7,385 bases of DNA from Candidatus Omnitrophota bacterium (GCA_028717825.1 JAQUNB010000056.1:1-7385); one strand, 5' to 3'. Shown: positions 1 to 5,702, counted from the first letter of the stretch. A program made the numbers and translations. The notes: generated from the sequence alone by a model not told the origin.

Positions 1-374
1 ATTTTCATATCATCATGCTGGCGGCGCCGACGACGCCTCTAAAAAGATTTAGAAGGATAGCATCGTGCTCGCGTGGTTTTATCTATTATGTGTCGCTTAC
101 CGGCGTGACGGGCGCCAGAAGATCTGTCTCCAAGGACCTTAAGAAAAAATTAGCACTATTTAAAAAAGCTACCAATAAACCTATTTGTGTGGGGTTTGGG
201 GTGTCGGACCCGCGTCAGGCCAAGGAAATAAGTACTTTTGCTGACGGCGTAATAATCGGGAGCGCCATAGTTAGGATCATCGAGAAGAACCTGGGCAACA
301 AAAAACGGATGCTCAGCGAAGTACGGCACTTTGCGAGATCTGTTGCCGGAGCCGTAAAAGGGGCGGGGGTTTAA
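1..374 (+). CDS. trpA: Tryptophan synthase alpha chain, C-terminal part (5' truncated by window edge)
   Basis: The alpha subunit cleaves indole-3-glycerol phosphate to indole and glyceraldehyde 3-phosphate, and passes indole to TrpB in the cytoplasmic alpha2-beta2 complex, the last step of tryptophan synthesis. The open frame enters from the left edge (first full codon at 3) and gives about 123 residues, a little under half of the usual ~265. Visible TIM-barrel hallmarks are LAAPTTP just after position 15, GFIYYVSLTGVTGAR (75-119, the loop 6 region), GFG (192-200) and GSAIV (258-272), the last two forming the substrate phosphate-binding site. The catalytic Glu and Asp of the family lie upstream of the window and cannot be checked. 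The ATG at 15 is internal, not the start, because family-conserved sequence runs through it. The stop TAA (372-374) is 3 nt before the next gene, so this is probably the end of a trp operon that continues into ruvX. Confidence 0.95.
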   Translation, partial: FHIIMLAAPTTPLKRFRRIASCSRGFIYYVSLTGVTGARRSVSKDLKKKLALFKKATNKPICVGFGVSDPRQAKEISTFADGVIIGSAIVRIIEKNLGNKKRMLSEVRHFARSVAGAVKGAGV

Positions 375-380
375 AAGGTG
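365..380 (+). promoter_or_regulatory. Ribosome binding region deciding the ruvX start
   Basis: Two starts are possible for ruvX. A GGGGG run (365-369), which can pair with the anti-Shine-Dalgarno through one G-U wobble, lies 8 nt before GTG 378. AGGTG (376-380) lies 9 nt before ATG 390. I prefer GTG 378 because it leaves a short lead (MPRIMGIDIG) like that of RuvX homologues, whereas ATG 390 begins right at the first beta strand. The site overlaps the end of trpA, which suggests coupled translation. Confidence 0.45.
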
Positions 381-809
381 CCGCGTATAATGGGAATAGA
401 TATTGGAACGAAGAACGTAGGTATCGCGATAAGCGATGAATTATGTATGCTTGCCCAAGGCAGGGAAGTCATAAAGAGACGCGATGATAGATCGGTTATT
501 TGCAGGATAAAAGAGCAGAAAGAGGAATACGATGTCAGGGAGATAGTAGTCGGCTTTCCCATAAATATGAACGGATCTATAGGCGCTTCCGGCGAGAAAG
601 CTCAGCAGTTCGCGGAACTACTGAAAAAAGAGTTTAAAATGGAAGTAATTTTATGGGACGAGCGCCTGACGACAAGAGAGGCGGAAAGCGTTATGATAGA
701 AGCCTCGATGTCGCGTAAAAAAAGGAAAACAAAGATCGATAAGATGGCGGCGCAGCTTATCTTACAGAGTTATCTCGATAGTCTCAGAGTAGAGAATGAC
801 GAAGTTTAG
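378..809 (+). CDS. ruvX: RuvX/YqgF-family Holliday junction resolvase-like nuclease
   Basis: This is a small RNase H-fold nuclease of the YqgF/RuvX family. Members are linked to Holliday junction resolution and, in E. coli, to maturation of the 16S rRNA 5' end; which role dominates here cannot be told from sequence. The protein is 143 residues, normal for the family. Motifs in order are GIDIGTKNVGIAISD (6-20, with D8 as first catalytic acid), EIVVGFPINMNGS (55-67), WDERLTT (93-99) and IDKMAAQLIL (120-129, where D121 is the expected last catalytic acid of the DxxAA motif). All signature residues are present, so it should be active. The GTG start at 378 is preferred over ATG 390 because it matches the usual N-terminal length. 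It follows trpA by 3 nt and precedes the M16 gene by 25 nt, so cotranscription is likely. In other bacteria this gene is usually housekeeping. Confidence 0.93.
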   Translation: MPRIMGIDIGTKNVGIAISDELCMLAQGREVIKRRDDRSVICRIKEQKEEYDVREIVVGFPINMNGSIGASGEKAQQFAELLKKEFKMEVILWDERLTTREAESVMIEASMSRKKRKTKIDKMAAQLILQSYLDSLRVENDEV

Positions 810-824
810 AAAACACAAACTAGT

Positions 825-831
825 AAAAGGA
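825..831 (+). promoter_or_regulatory. Shine-Dalgarno for the M16 peptidase gene
   Basis: AAAAGGA sits 3 nt before ATG 835 and 12 nt before ATG 844. Neither spacing is ideal, so the start is ambiguous by three codons. Both starts lie before the first conserved beta strand, so the mature domain is unaffected. Confidence 0.5.
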
Positions 832-834
832 TAA

Positions 835-2115
835 ATGGTTTTTATGTATGAAAAGCTCAAGACAAACAACGGGTTAACGGTTATATCATCGTCCATGCCG
901 CAGATGTCTTCGGTATCGTTGGGTGCTTGGATAGGTGTGGGCGGACGTTACGAGACAGAAGAGAGAAGCGGGATAAGCCATTTGGTGGAGCATATGTTGT
1001 TCAAAGGGACACATGCGCGTAGCGCCAAGGCTCTTAAAGAGGCTGTTGAGGGCGTAGGCGGTACGTTTAATGGATTTACTTCGGATGAGGTTACCTGCTA
1101 CATGGTAAAAGTTCCAGCAAAATATACGGAGCTAGGGATCGATGTGTTGTCGGATATGGTATTAAACCCAAGGTTTGACTCCAAGGACTTGGCAAAGGAA
1201 AAATACGTTATTTGTGAAGAGATAAAAATGTATCGGGATCAGCCTTCGGAATATGTACAGGACCTCTTAAGCGAGATAATGTGGCCAAATAACGCGTTAG
1301 GACGGCCCCTTACCGGAACGATATCTACCGTAAAAAGCATTACGAACGATGAAATAAAAAAATTCAAAGAAGAGAATTATCACCCCGCGAATATTTCTAT
1401 GATATCAGCGGGAAAGATGGATACAAGAGCGCTTTTTCAATGCGTGTCGGAAAAATTCGCCAAGAGCGAAAAGAAAGAAACCCCTTCTTTTAAAAAACCG
1501 AATATAAACCAAAAAAATTTTAATATTAAGTTTTCACGGAAAAATACCAAGCAGACACATATTGCTATGGGGTTTCACGCCTCGGAGCTGGATACACGGG
1601 AAAGATTCGGCGTGAAATTGATGAACGTTATTCTGGGGGGCAACATGTCTTCGCGTTTATTTGAGGAATTACGCGAAAAACACGGCCTTTGTTATGATAT
1701 TTCATCATCCTACAAAAGGCACAGTGACGTTGGCGAGGTTCATATACACGCAGGAGTTGATAATTCAAATGCGTACAGGTCCATAGTAGCGATAATCGAC
1801 GAACTAAGGAATATACGCGATCTTGGCGTAACAGCCGAGGAGCTTTCCCGCGCGAAGCAATACACAAAAGGGCAGTTCCTGTTAGCCATAGAGGGCACAT
1901 CGAACAGGATGCTATGGCTGGGGGATAGACATATGGTCCATAACGATATCCCGGATATCAAAAAAGTTTTGGAAAATATCGATAATGTTACGGTAGAAGA
2001 TATTTATAAGGTATGCGGCAAGATCCTTAGGAGCGAAGGGGGCAATCTCGCGATGATCGGTAAATTATCCGAAAAGTGTGTGAACAAAATACGCAAAGAA
2101 TTGGCAAAATTATGA
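835..2115 (+). CDS. M16-family zinc metallopeptidase (processing-peptidase-like)
   Basis: This is an M16 peptidase (pitrilysin / mitochondrial processing peptidase clan) of 426 residues, close to single-unit bacterial members such as Bacillus YmxG. The inverted zinc motif HxxEH is intact as HLVEH (49-53): H49 and H53 bind zinc and E52 is the catalytic base. E129 in CEEI, 76 residues after H53, fits the distal zinc ligand. The C-terminal half carries GGNMSSRLFEELREKHGL (268-285). R280 and Y287 are seven apart, matching the conserved substrate-binding Arg/Tyr pair of the clan. Having both halves intact suggests a self-sufficient homodimer rather than an inactive partner subunit. I see no signal peptide, so it is probably cytoplasmic. 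ATG 844 is an alternative start. The stop TGA overlaps the ATG of the M50 gene, indicating translational coupling. The substrate is unknown; small peptides or signal-peptide remnants are typical for the family. Confidence 0.93.
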   Translation: MVFMYEKLKTNNGLTVISSSMPQMSSVSLGAWIGVGGRYETEERSGISHLVEHMLFKGTHARSAKALKEAVEGVGGTFNGFTSDEVTCYMVKVPAKYTELGIDVLSDMVLNPRFDSKDLAKEKYVICEEIKMYRDQPSEYVQDLLSEIMWPNNALGRPLTGTISTVKSITNDEIKKFKEENYHPANISMISAGKMDTRALFQCVSEKFAKSEKKETPSFKKPNINQKNFNIKFSRKNTKQTHIAMGFHASELDTRERFGVKLMNVILGGNMSSRLFEELREKHGLCYDISSSYKRHSDVGEVHIHAGVDNSNAYRSIVAIIDELRNIRDLGVTAEELSRAKQYTKGQFLLAIEGTSNRMLWLGDRHMVHNDIPDIKKVLENIDNVTVEDIYKVCGKILRSEGGNLAMIGKLSEKCVNKIRKELAKL

Positions 2116-3185
2116 ATGGTAATATGCGGCTCACCCGCATCATGGGCATAGATATCGATATTCATTTTACATTCTTTCTTCTTTTGATCTTATTTTTTTT
2201 CCTCTTCGGTCCCAAGGGGCTCGCTCTTATTATCGGGGTATTTATCTTCGTTACGATCCACGAGCTGTGCCATAGCCTGGTCGCGATGCGGTTCGGGGTA
2301 AAGGTTAAGAGGATAACACTTCTTCCGATCGGCGGCGTGGCGTCACTATCTCAAATGCCTACGAAACCTTATCAGGAATTTCTCATTTCGATCGCGGGAC
2401 CTTTATCCAATCTTGTTGTAGTCGTGGTCTTTTATTATCCGATGTGTTGGTTATTAGGCAGGGACGTATTGATGTACCCGCTAATGGTAATACTTGGCCG
2501 CGCGGAATATACGGGCCAACTCAATGTCTGGGCTCACGTCTATTGGATCAATTTGCTTCTCGCCGGTTTTAATATGATACCCGCTTTCCCAATGGACGGC
2601 GGCAGGGTTCTTCGCGCTCTTCTTTCTTCCCGTATGAGCTATAGGGACGCAACAAAAATCGCCGTACGGTTGGGGCACATATTTGCTTTACTATTTGCAT
2701 ATTTTGGAATAGTATATGGGCATATTTTTCTTGTGATCATCGCTGTTTTCATCTATATAGCCGCTTCTAATGAGATCTCACAGGTGGAAATGGTGGAGAC
2801 CATAAAAAGTTATTCTGTTCAGGATGTCCTAGCAACTGAATTTGTATATGTTAACAGGGAAACACCGCTTTTTAAGGTCTTGGAGATGACCTTCCACACG
2901 CATCAGGAAGATTTTCCCGTGATCGAAGAGGATAAACTGGTAGGGTTTGTTACTCGTAGGGAGATCATATACGGATTGCATGAGAAGGGAAAGGACGCGA
3001 AAGTGGGCGAAGTAATGCGTACCGATATCCCTCCGATCTATGTGAATACGAAATTGCATATTGTGCAAAAATTAATGCAGAAATTCAATACAAGCGCCAT
3101 GCCGGTCATAAAAGAACACCATGTAGCAGGTGTCATTACCCTTAATGACATAAACAGGGTGTATGTGATGATGCATGAGAAGTAG
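2112..3185 (+). CDS. M50 (site-2-protease-type) intramembrane metalloprotease with two CBS domains
   Basis: This predicted membrane protein has 357 residues. Hydrophobic segments fall at about 19-33, 37-60, 90-115, 143-165 and 186-218 (the last long enough for two passes). The zinc motif HELCH (50-54) lies within the second, and NMIPAFPMDGGR (154-165), with D162 as third metal ligand, in the fourth. GGVASL (74-79) and the IAGPLSN segment (94-100) are also typical. Two CBS domains follow at about 235-290 and 298-352. This layout is the CBS-bearing M50B group (SpoIVFB / archaeal mjS2P type), in which cytoplasmic CBS domains are thought to bind adenine nucleotides and tune proteolysis. Such enzymes cut transmembrane substrates, for example anti-sigma factors or pro-sigma factors; no such partner is visible here. 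ATG 2112 is chosen because it overlaps the M16 stop (ATGA). GTG 2076 would need 36 bases of overlap, and ATG 2124 is possible. A clear Shine-Dalgarno is lacking, consistent with coupling. Confidence 0.93.
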   Translation: MNGNMRLTRIMGIDIDIHFTFFLLLILFFFLFGPKGLALIIGVFIFVTIHELCHSLVAMRFGVKVKRITLLPIGGVASLSQMPTKPYQEFLISIAGPLSNLVVVVVFYYPMCWLLGRDVLMYPLMVILGRAEYTGQLNVWAHVYWINLLLAGFNMIPAFPMDGGRVLRALLSSRMSYRDATKIAVRLGHIFALLFAYFGIVYGHIFLVIIAVFIYIAASNEISQVEMVETIKSYSVQDVLATEFVYVNRETPLFKVLEMTFHTHQEDFPVIEEDKLVGFVTRREIIYGLHEKGKDAKVGEVMRTDIPPIYVNTKLHIVQKLMQKFNTSAMPVIKEHHVAGVITLNDINRVYVMMHEK

Positions 3186-3192
3186 TGTCGGT

Positions 3193-3310
3193 GGGGACGA
3201 ATAGAAACCGTATATCGTATTTCGTATGTCGTATATCGTGCCCATGGAGACGAATCGTCTGAAGAACGTATATGGAGAGATGAAAACGAGACGGCTTAAA
3301 GAGCGTATAT
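3193..3310 (+). repeat. Three imperfect copies of an ACGA...CGTATAT unit
   Basis: Three related stretches occupy 3193-3215, 3246-3273 and 3282-3310. Each starts with a purine-rich G-run leading into ACGA, passes through an A/G-rich middle containing GAA or AAA, and ends in CGTATAT. Copies 2 and 3 both extend to CGTATATGG (3267-3275 and 3304-3312), set 37 bases apart. They differ by substitutions and small indels. The middle copy contains the perfect inverted repeat AGACGA-A-TCGTCT (3248-3260). They look like a decayed or diverged intergenic repeat family; the origin is unknown. Confidence 0.5.
3210..3237 (+). repeat. Four tandem 7-bp GTATNTC units
   Basis: The units GTATATC (3210-3216), GTATTTC (3217-3223), GTATGTC (3224-3230) and GTATATC (3231-3237) follow each other directly and differ only at the fifth base. 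The array lies 24 bases after the M50 stop codon, in noncoding sequence. It is too short per unit for a CRISPR repeat or typical protein-binding iteron, and is best called a short tandem repeat. Confidence 0.8.
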
Positions 3311-3343
3311 GGTGTATAGTGGCGACGGAAGCGTTATGTTTAC

Positions 3344-3375
3344 GCGAGGCGGCAGACGAAGTGACGACCGCTCGC
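3344..3375 (+). other. GC-rich hairpin in the gap
   Basis: GCGAG-G-CGG (3344-3352) can pair with CCGCTCGC (3368-3375), giving eight base pairs with one bulged G and a 15-base loop. No T-run follows on either strand, so it is not an intrinsic terminator by the usual rule. It could still slow or protect the end of the upstream transcript, or be a chance product of repetitive GC-rich sequence. Confidence 0.3.
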
Positions 3376-3423
3376 TAGGACGAGGAACGAAAGAAGCATG
3401 TCGAAAAGAGCTACAACAGATGT

Positions 3424-3453
3424 AAAAAAAACGGTAATTTGCTGTAACCGTTT
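3424..3453 (-). terminator. Possible intrinsic terminator reading in the minus direction
   Basis: Read on the minus strand, AAACGGT (3453-3447) pairs with ACCGTTT (3435-3429) across an 11-base loop, and is followed without a break by more T residues to give an eight-T run ending at 3424. The stem is short and only moderately GC. No minus-strand gene in the window needs it. On the plus strand only three T residues follow the stem, so it is a poor terminator for the M50 gene. Confidence 0.3.
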
Positions 3454-3468
3454 CTAGTAGAAGATACG

Positions 3469-3541
3469 CCGCTTAATAAAAAAACCTAACAAATATATGA
3501 GGCAGCTACGAGAAACAGTACTCTGACCAGAAGCGGTTTTT
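3469..3541 (+). promoter_or_regulatory. Candidate folded leader or terminator upstream of rpe
   Basis: CCGCTT (3469-3474) can pair with AAGCGG (3531-3536), which is directly followed by five T residues (3537-3541). Inside this, GGCAG (3501-3505) can pair with CTGACC (3523-3528) with one bulged A. A competing pairing, AAAAACC (3480-3486) with GGTTTTT (3535-3541), would use part of the same 3' arm. Such mutually exclusive pairing just before a gene resembles an attenuator layout, and the outer stem plus T-run could also be the terminator of the upstream run. Stems are short and the loop is large. I do not recognise a known riboswitch class. Confidence 0.25.
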
Positions 3542-3577
3542 CATTATTTACAAATTAACTTTTTGATTACAAAACAA

Positions 3578-3584
3578 AAAGGTG
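3578..3584 (+). promoter_or_regulatory. Shine-Dalgarno of rpe
   Basis: AAAGGTG ends 8 nt before ATG 3593, a near-ideal spacing. It fixes the rpe start and marks rpe as the first gene of the downstream run, with its own independent ribosome site. Confidence 0.75.
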
Positions 3585-3592
3585 TTTAAATT

Positions 3593-4240
3593 ATGAGAAA
3601 TAAAAATATATTAGTCGCTCCCAGTATATTATCGGCGGATTTTAGCAAGCTTGGTCAGGAAGTAAAAGAGATCGAAAAGGCAGGGGCAGACTGGGTGCAT
3701 GTAGATGTTATGGATGGGATGTTCGTGCCAAACATAACGATAGGGCCGCTTGTTGTAAGATCTATAAGGCCGTTGACCGGTCTATTTTTTGACGTGCACC
3801 TCATGATCAATGATCCATTGCGTTATATAGACGATTTTGCCGATGCCGGGAGCGATATGATCACTTTCCATGTCGAGGCGTGCGATTCGGTACCAAAAGT
3901 TATCCAAAAAATAAAGGATAAAGGAAAAAAAGTCGGGCTGTCCGTGAAACCTAAGACAGATATTCAGGTGGTAGATAAATTCCTTAAGGATATAGATATG
4001 GTGCTGGTAATGACGGTCGAGCCGGGTTTCGGAGGACAATCTTTTATGAAAGACATGCTGTCAAAGATAAAACACCTCTCGAATAAATTCAACGGATTTA
4101 TTCAAGTGGACGGCGGCATTACGAAGGATACGGCCGCGCAAGTTGTAGAAGCAGGCGCGAACGTGCTTGTGGCAGGTACGGCGGTTTTTGGTCAAAAAGA
4201 TTATAAGAAAGCGATCTGCGATATCAGAGGAAAAGTTTAA
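3593..4240 (+). CDS. rpe: Ribulose-phosphate 3-epimerase
   Basis: This cytoplasmic TIM-barrel enzyme interconverts D-ribulose 5-phosphate and D-xylulose 5-phosphate in the pentose phosphate pathway. It is 215 residues, typical for the family. Signature stretches are APSILSADF (9-17), HVDVMDGMFVPNITIG (36-51), DVHLMI (67-72), VEPGFGGQSF (142-151) and VDGGIT (172-177). H36, D38, H69 and D173 are the expected metal ligands, and D38 and D173 also serve as the acid/base pair. The phosphate-binding GFGGQ loop is intact. One mild oddity is GLSVKPKT (115-122) where many Rpe proteins have a NPAT sequence; this is not a catalytic residue and variants are known in phosphate-sugar epimerases. A related allulose-type epimerase is possible but the motifs fit Rpe best. 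It opens the second run: strong ribosome site, 407-base gap before it, 20 nt to the next gene. Confidence 0.96.
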   Translation: MRNKNILVAPSILSADFSKLGQEVKEIEKAGADWVHVDVMDGMFVPNITIGPLVVRSIRPLTGLFFDVHLMINDPLRYIDDFADAGSDMITFHVEACDSVPKVIQKIKDKGKKVGLSVKPKTDIQVVDKFLKDIDMVLVMTVEPGFGGQSFMKDMLSKIKHLSNKFNGFIQVDGGITKDTAAQVVEAGANVLVAGTAVFGQKDYKKAICDIRGKV

Positions 4241-4247
4241 TTATAAG

Positions 4248-4254
4248 AAAGGGG
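4248..4254 (+). promoter_or_regulatory. Shine-Dalgarno of the phosphohexomutase gene
   Basis: AAAGGGG ends 6 nt before ATG 4261 and lies wholly in the 20-nt space after rpe. It supports this start, and the next residues (MPVIKFGTDGWR) match the family N-terminus. Confidence 0.75.
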
Positions 4255-4260
4255 ATAAAA

Positions 4261-5685
4261 ATGCCGGTGATTAAGTTTGGGACAGATGGCTGGAGGGCGA
4301 TCATAAGTGATGACTTTACTTTTGAGAACGTAGGGATCGTGGCGCAGGCTATCGCTGATTTTATTAAAACACAGGAAGAGCCGATCTACCAAAAAAAAGA
4401 GATAGTTATCGGGTATGACACCCGGTTCCTGTCGGATAAATACGCCGAGATCGTTGCGAGTGTTCTGGCGGCAAATGAGATAAAGGTAATACTTACCGAC
4501 AAACCATCGCCGACCCCGGCAGTCTGTGTTTACATAAGGGACAAAAAACTTACAGGCGGTGTGATGATAACGGCGAGCCATAATCCTCCGAGTTACAACG
4601 GTATAAAGTATAAGGGGTATTTTGCGGGCTCAGCCGGAAGCGATATAATCGATAGGATCGAAGAAAAACTTTATAAAACCCCCGTGAACATCATGCCTTT
4701 TAAAGAAGCGGTGGAAAAAGGCATGATCGCTATAAAGGATATCGTTAAGGTACAGCTTGACTGTGTAAAAAAATACGCCGATATGAAACTTCTCAAAAAA
4801 GCGAAACTGAAAGTATTGATAGACTCGATGAACGGTACAGGCGGCACATATTTAGCCGATATACTTAAAGGGTCCAAGATCAAACTTGATTTTATGTATG
4901 CCGATGTGAATCCCGGTTTTCACGGCCGCGCGCCCGAACCGAATGAGAAACATCTTCAGGAACTTATGGAAAGGACCAAGAAAGGGAAATATGATCTTGG
5001 CATAGCGACTGACGGCGATTCCGACCGGTTCGCGATCGTGGATGAAAAAGGCGGGATATTATCCGGGCATAAGGCGATGTCGCTTTTACTCTTACATCTT
5101 GTAAAGAACAGGAAGATGGCCGGCGGGGTTATCCAGACGATATGTGGGACAGTCCTCATCGACAGGATCTGTAAAAAGTACGGGTTAAAAACATTCGAAA
5201 CACCCGTTGGTTTTAAATATATCTGTGATCTGATGACAAAAAAAGATATACTGATCGGCGGCGAGGAGACAGGCGGAGTAACTTTTAAAGGGTATGTCCC
5301 CGAAAGAGACGGTTTTTTGTCGGCGCTTTTGATCATGGAACTGTTAGCTACGGAGAAAAAGCCTTTGTCTAAAATAATCGCCGGTATAAACAAGGAATAC
5401 GGAACGTTTGTCTATGAAAGAGTGGATGTGATATTCCCTGAGGGGAAAAGGGCTCAGCTGGTTGAAGGGTTGAGTAAAAATCCGATTAAGAATGTTCTGG
5501 ATAAAAAGGTCGTTAAAATAAATGATGCTGATGGCATGAAGTTCATTTGTGAAGACGGGAGCTGGATGCTGATAAGGCTTTCAGGGACGGAACCCAAACT
5601 CAGATTTTACAGTGAAACCTCTTCCAAAAAGAGATCACTCGAATATATTGAGTTCGCTAAAAAATACGCATTTGGGCTTATGTAG
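4261..5685 (+). CDS. Alpha-D-phosphohexomutase (phosphoglucomutase/phosphomannomutase family)
   Basis: This 474-residue protein belongs to the four-domain phosphohexomutase superfamily, which moves phosphate between C1 and C6 of hexose phosphates through a phosphoserine. FGTDGWRAII (6-15) opens domain 1. TASHNP (104-109) gives catalytic S106. DGDSDR (251-256) supplies the magnesium ligands D251, D253 and D255. GGEETGG (333-339) is the sugar-binding loop, and RLSGTEPKLR (439-448) the phosphate-binding loop of domain 4. The N-terminus and length fit the PGM_like group of predicted phosphoglucomutases. GEETGG is close to the GEESGG loop of glucose/mannose mutases and unlike GEQSGH of GlmM, so glucosamine phosphate is an unlikely substrate. 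Glucose versus mannose cannot be decided from sequence, so I give no symbol. It lies between rpe and lepA, probably in one operon, supplying glucose 1-phosphate or mannose 1-phosphate for polysaccharide and cell-surface synthesis. Confidence 0.93.
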   Translation: MPVIKFGTDGWRAIISDDFTFENVGIVAQAIADFIKTQEEPIYQKKEIVIGYDTRFLSDKYAEIVASVLAANEIKVILTDKPSPTPAVCVYIRDKKLTGGVMITASHNPPSYNGIKYKGYFAGSAGSDIIDRIEEKLYKTPVNIMPFKEAVEKGMIAIKDIVKVQLDCVKKYADMKLLKKAKLKVLIDSMNGTGGTYLADILKGSKIKLDFMYADVNPGFHGRAPEPNEKHLQELMERTKKGKYDLGIATDGDSDRFAIVDEKGGILSGHKAMSLLLLHLVKNRKMAGGVIQTICGTVLIDRICKKYGLKTFETPVGFKYICDLMTKKDILIGGEETGGVTFKGYVPERDGFLSALLIMELLATEKKPLSKIIAGINKEYGTFVYERVDVIFPEGKRAQLVEGLSKNPIKNVLDKKVVKINDADGMKFICEDGSWMLIRLSGTEPKLRFYSETSSKKRSLEYIEFAKKYAFGLM

Positions 5686-5702
5686 ATCGACAAAAAAGAA
5701 GA

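Larger units (their letters stand above)
3186..3592. other. 407-base noncoding gap between the two gene runs
   Basis: No recognisable gene lies here. The left half (about 3190-3400) is purine-rich, low-complexity sequence full of ACGA, GACG and CGTATAT words and built partly from degenerate repeats. The right half (about 3420-3592) is AT-rich and holds a hairpin with a T-run in the minus direction, a longer paired region ending in a T-run, and the rpe ribosome site. I found no convincing -35/-10 pair, although a promoter for rpe is expected here if rpe is not read through from the M50 gene. I see no tRNA-like cloverleaf and no inverted ends typical of an insertion sequence. Confidence 0.8.

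Noticed and set aside
15..17. ATG 15 as the true start of the first gene
   Set aside because: Conserved TrpA sequence continues through this codon from the left edge, and the protein from here would lack the catalytic residues, so it is a window truncation and not a short gene.
2076..2111. Upstream GTG 2076 as the start of the M50 protease
   Set aside because: It would overlap the M16 gene by 40 bases and add a charged stretch not typical before the first membrane segment. ATG 2112 in the ATGA overlap is a better start.
2193..2200. Eight-T homopolymer in the M50 gene as a possible slippage or phase-variation site
   Set aside because: It falls in a Phe-rich membrane segment where TTT codons are expected, and the frame is intact on both sides. 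One run of eight is not evidence of phase variation.
3210..3312. CRISPR array
   Set aside because: Repeat units are 7 bp and directly adjacent, or else imperfect and irregularly spaced. There are no 25-40 bp identical repeats with uniform spacers and no cas genes.
3547..3575. Promoter with TTTACA (3547-3552) as -35 for rpe
   Set aside because: The -35 matches five of six bases, but no acceptable -10 hexamer lies 16-18 bases downstream (the region reads as A-rich CAAAAC), so I do not call it.
4237..4581. Minus-strand open frame of 114 codons over the start of the phosphohexomutase
   Set aside because: Opposite a certain gene, and the product has no family resemblance that I can see.
4956..5393. 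Long minus-strand open frame of 145 codons antisense to the phosphohexomutase
   Set aside because: It lies wholly opposite a gene with complete catalytic motifs, its product is low-complexity and Ser/Pro/Ile-rich with no recognisable motif, and there is no ribosome site. It is a codon-bias shadow.
5686..5702. Frameshift or split between the phosphohexomutase and lepA
   Set aside because: Both reading frames are complete on their facing ends, with a normal stop, a 17-nt spacer and a family-typical LepA N-terminus.
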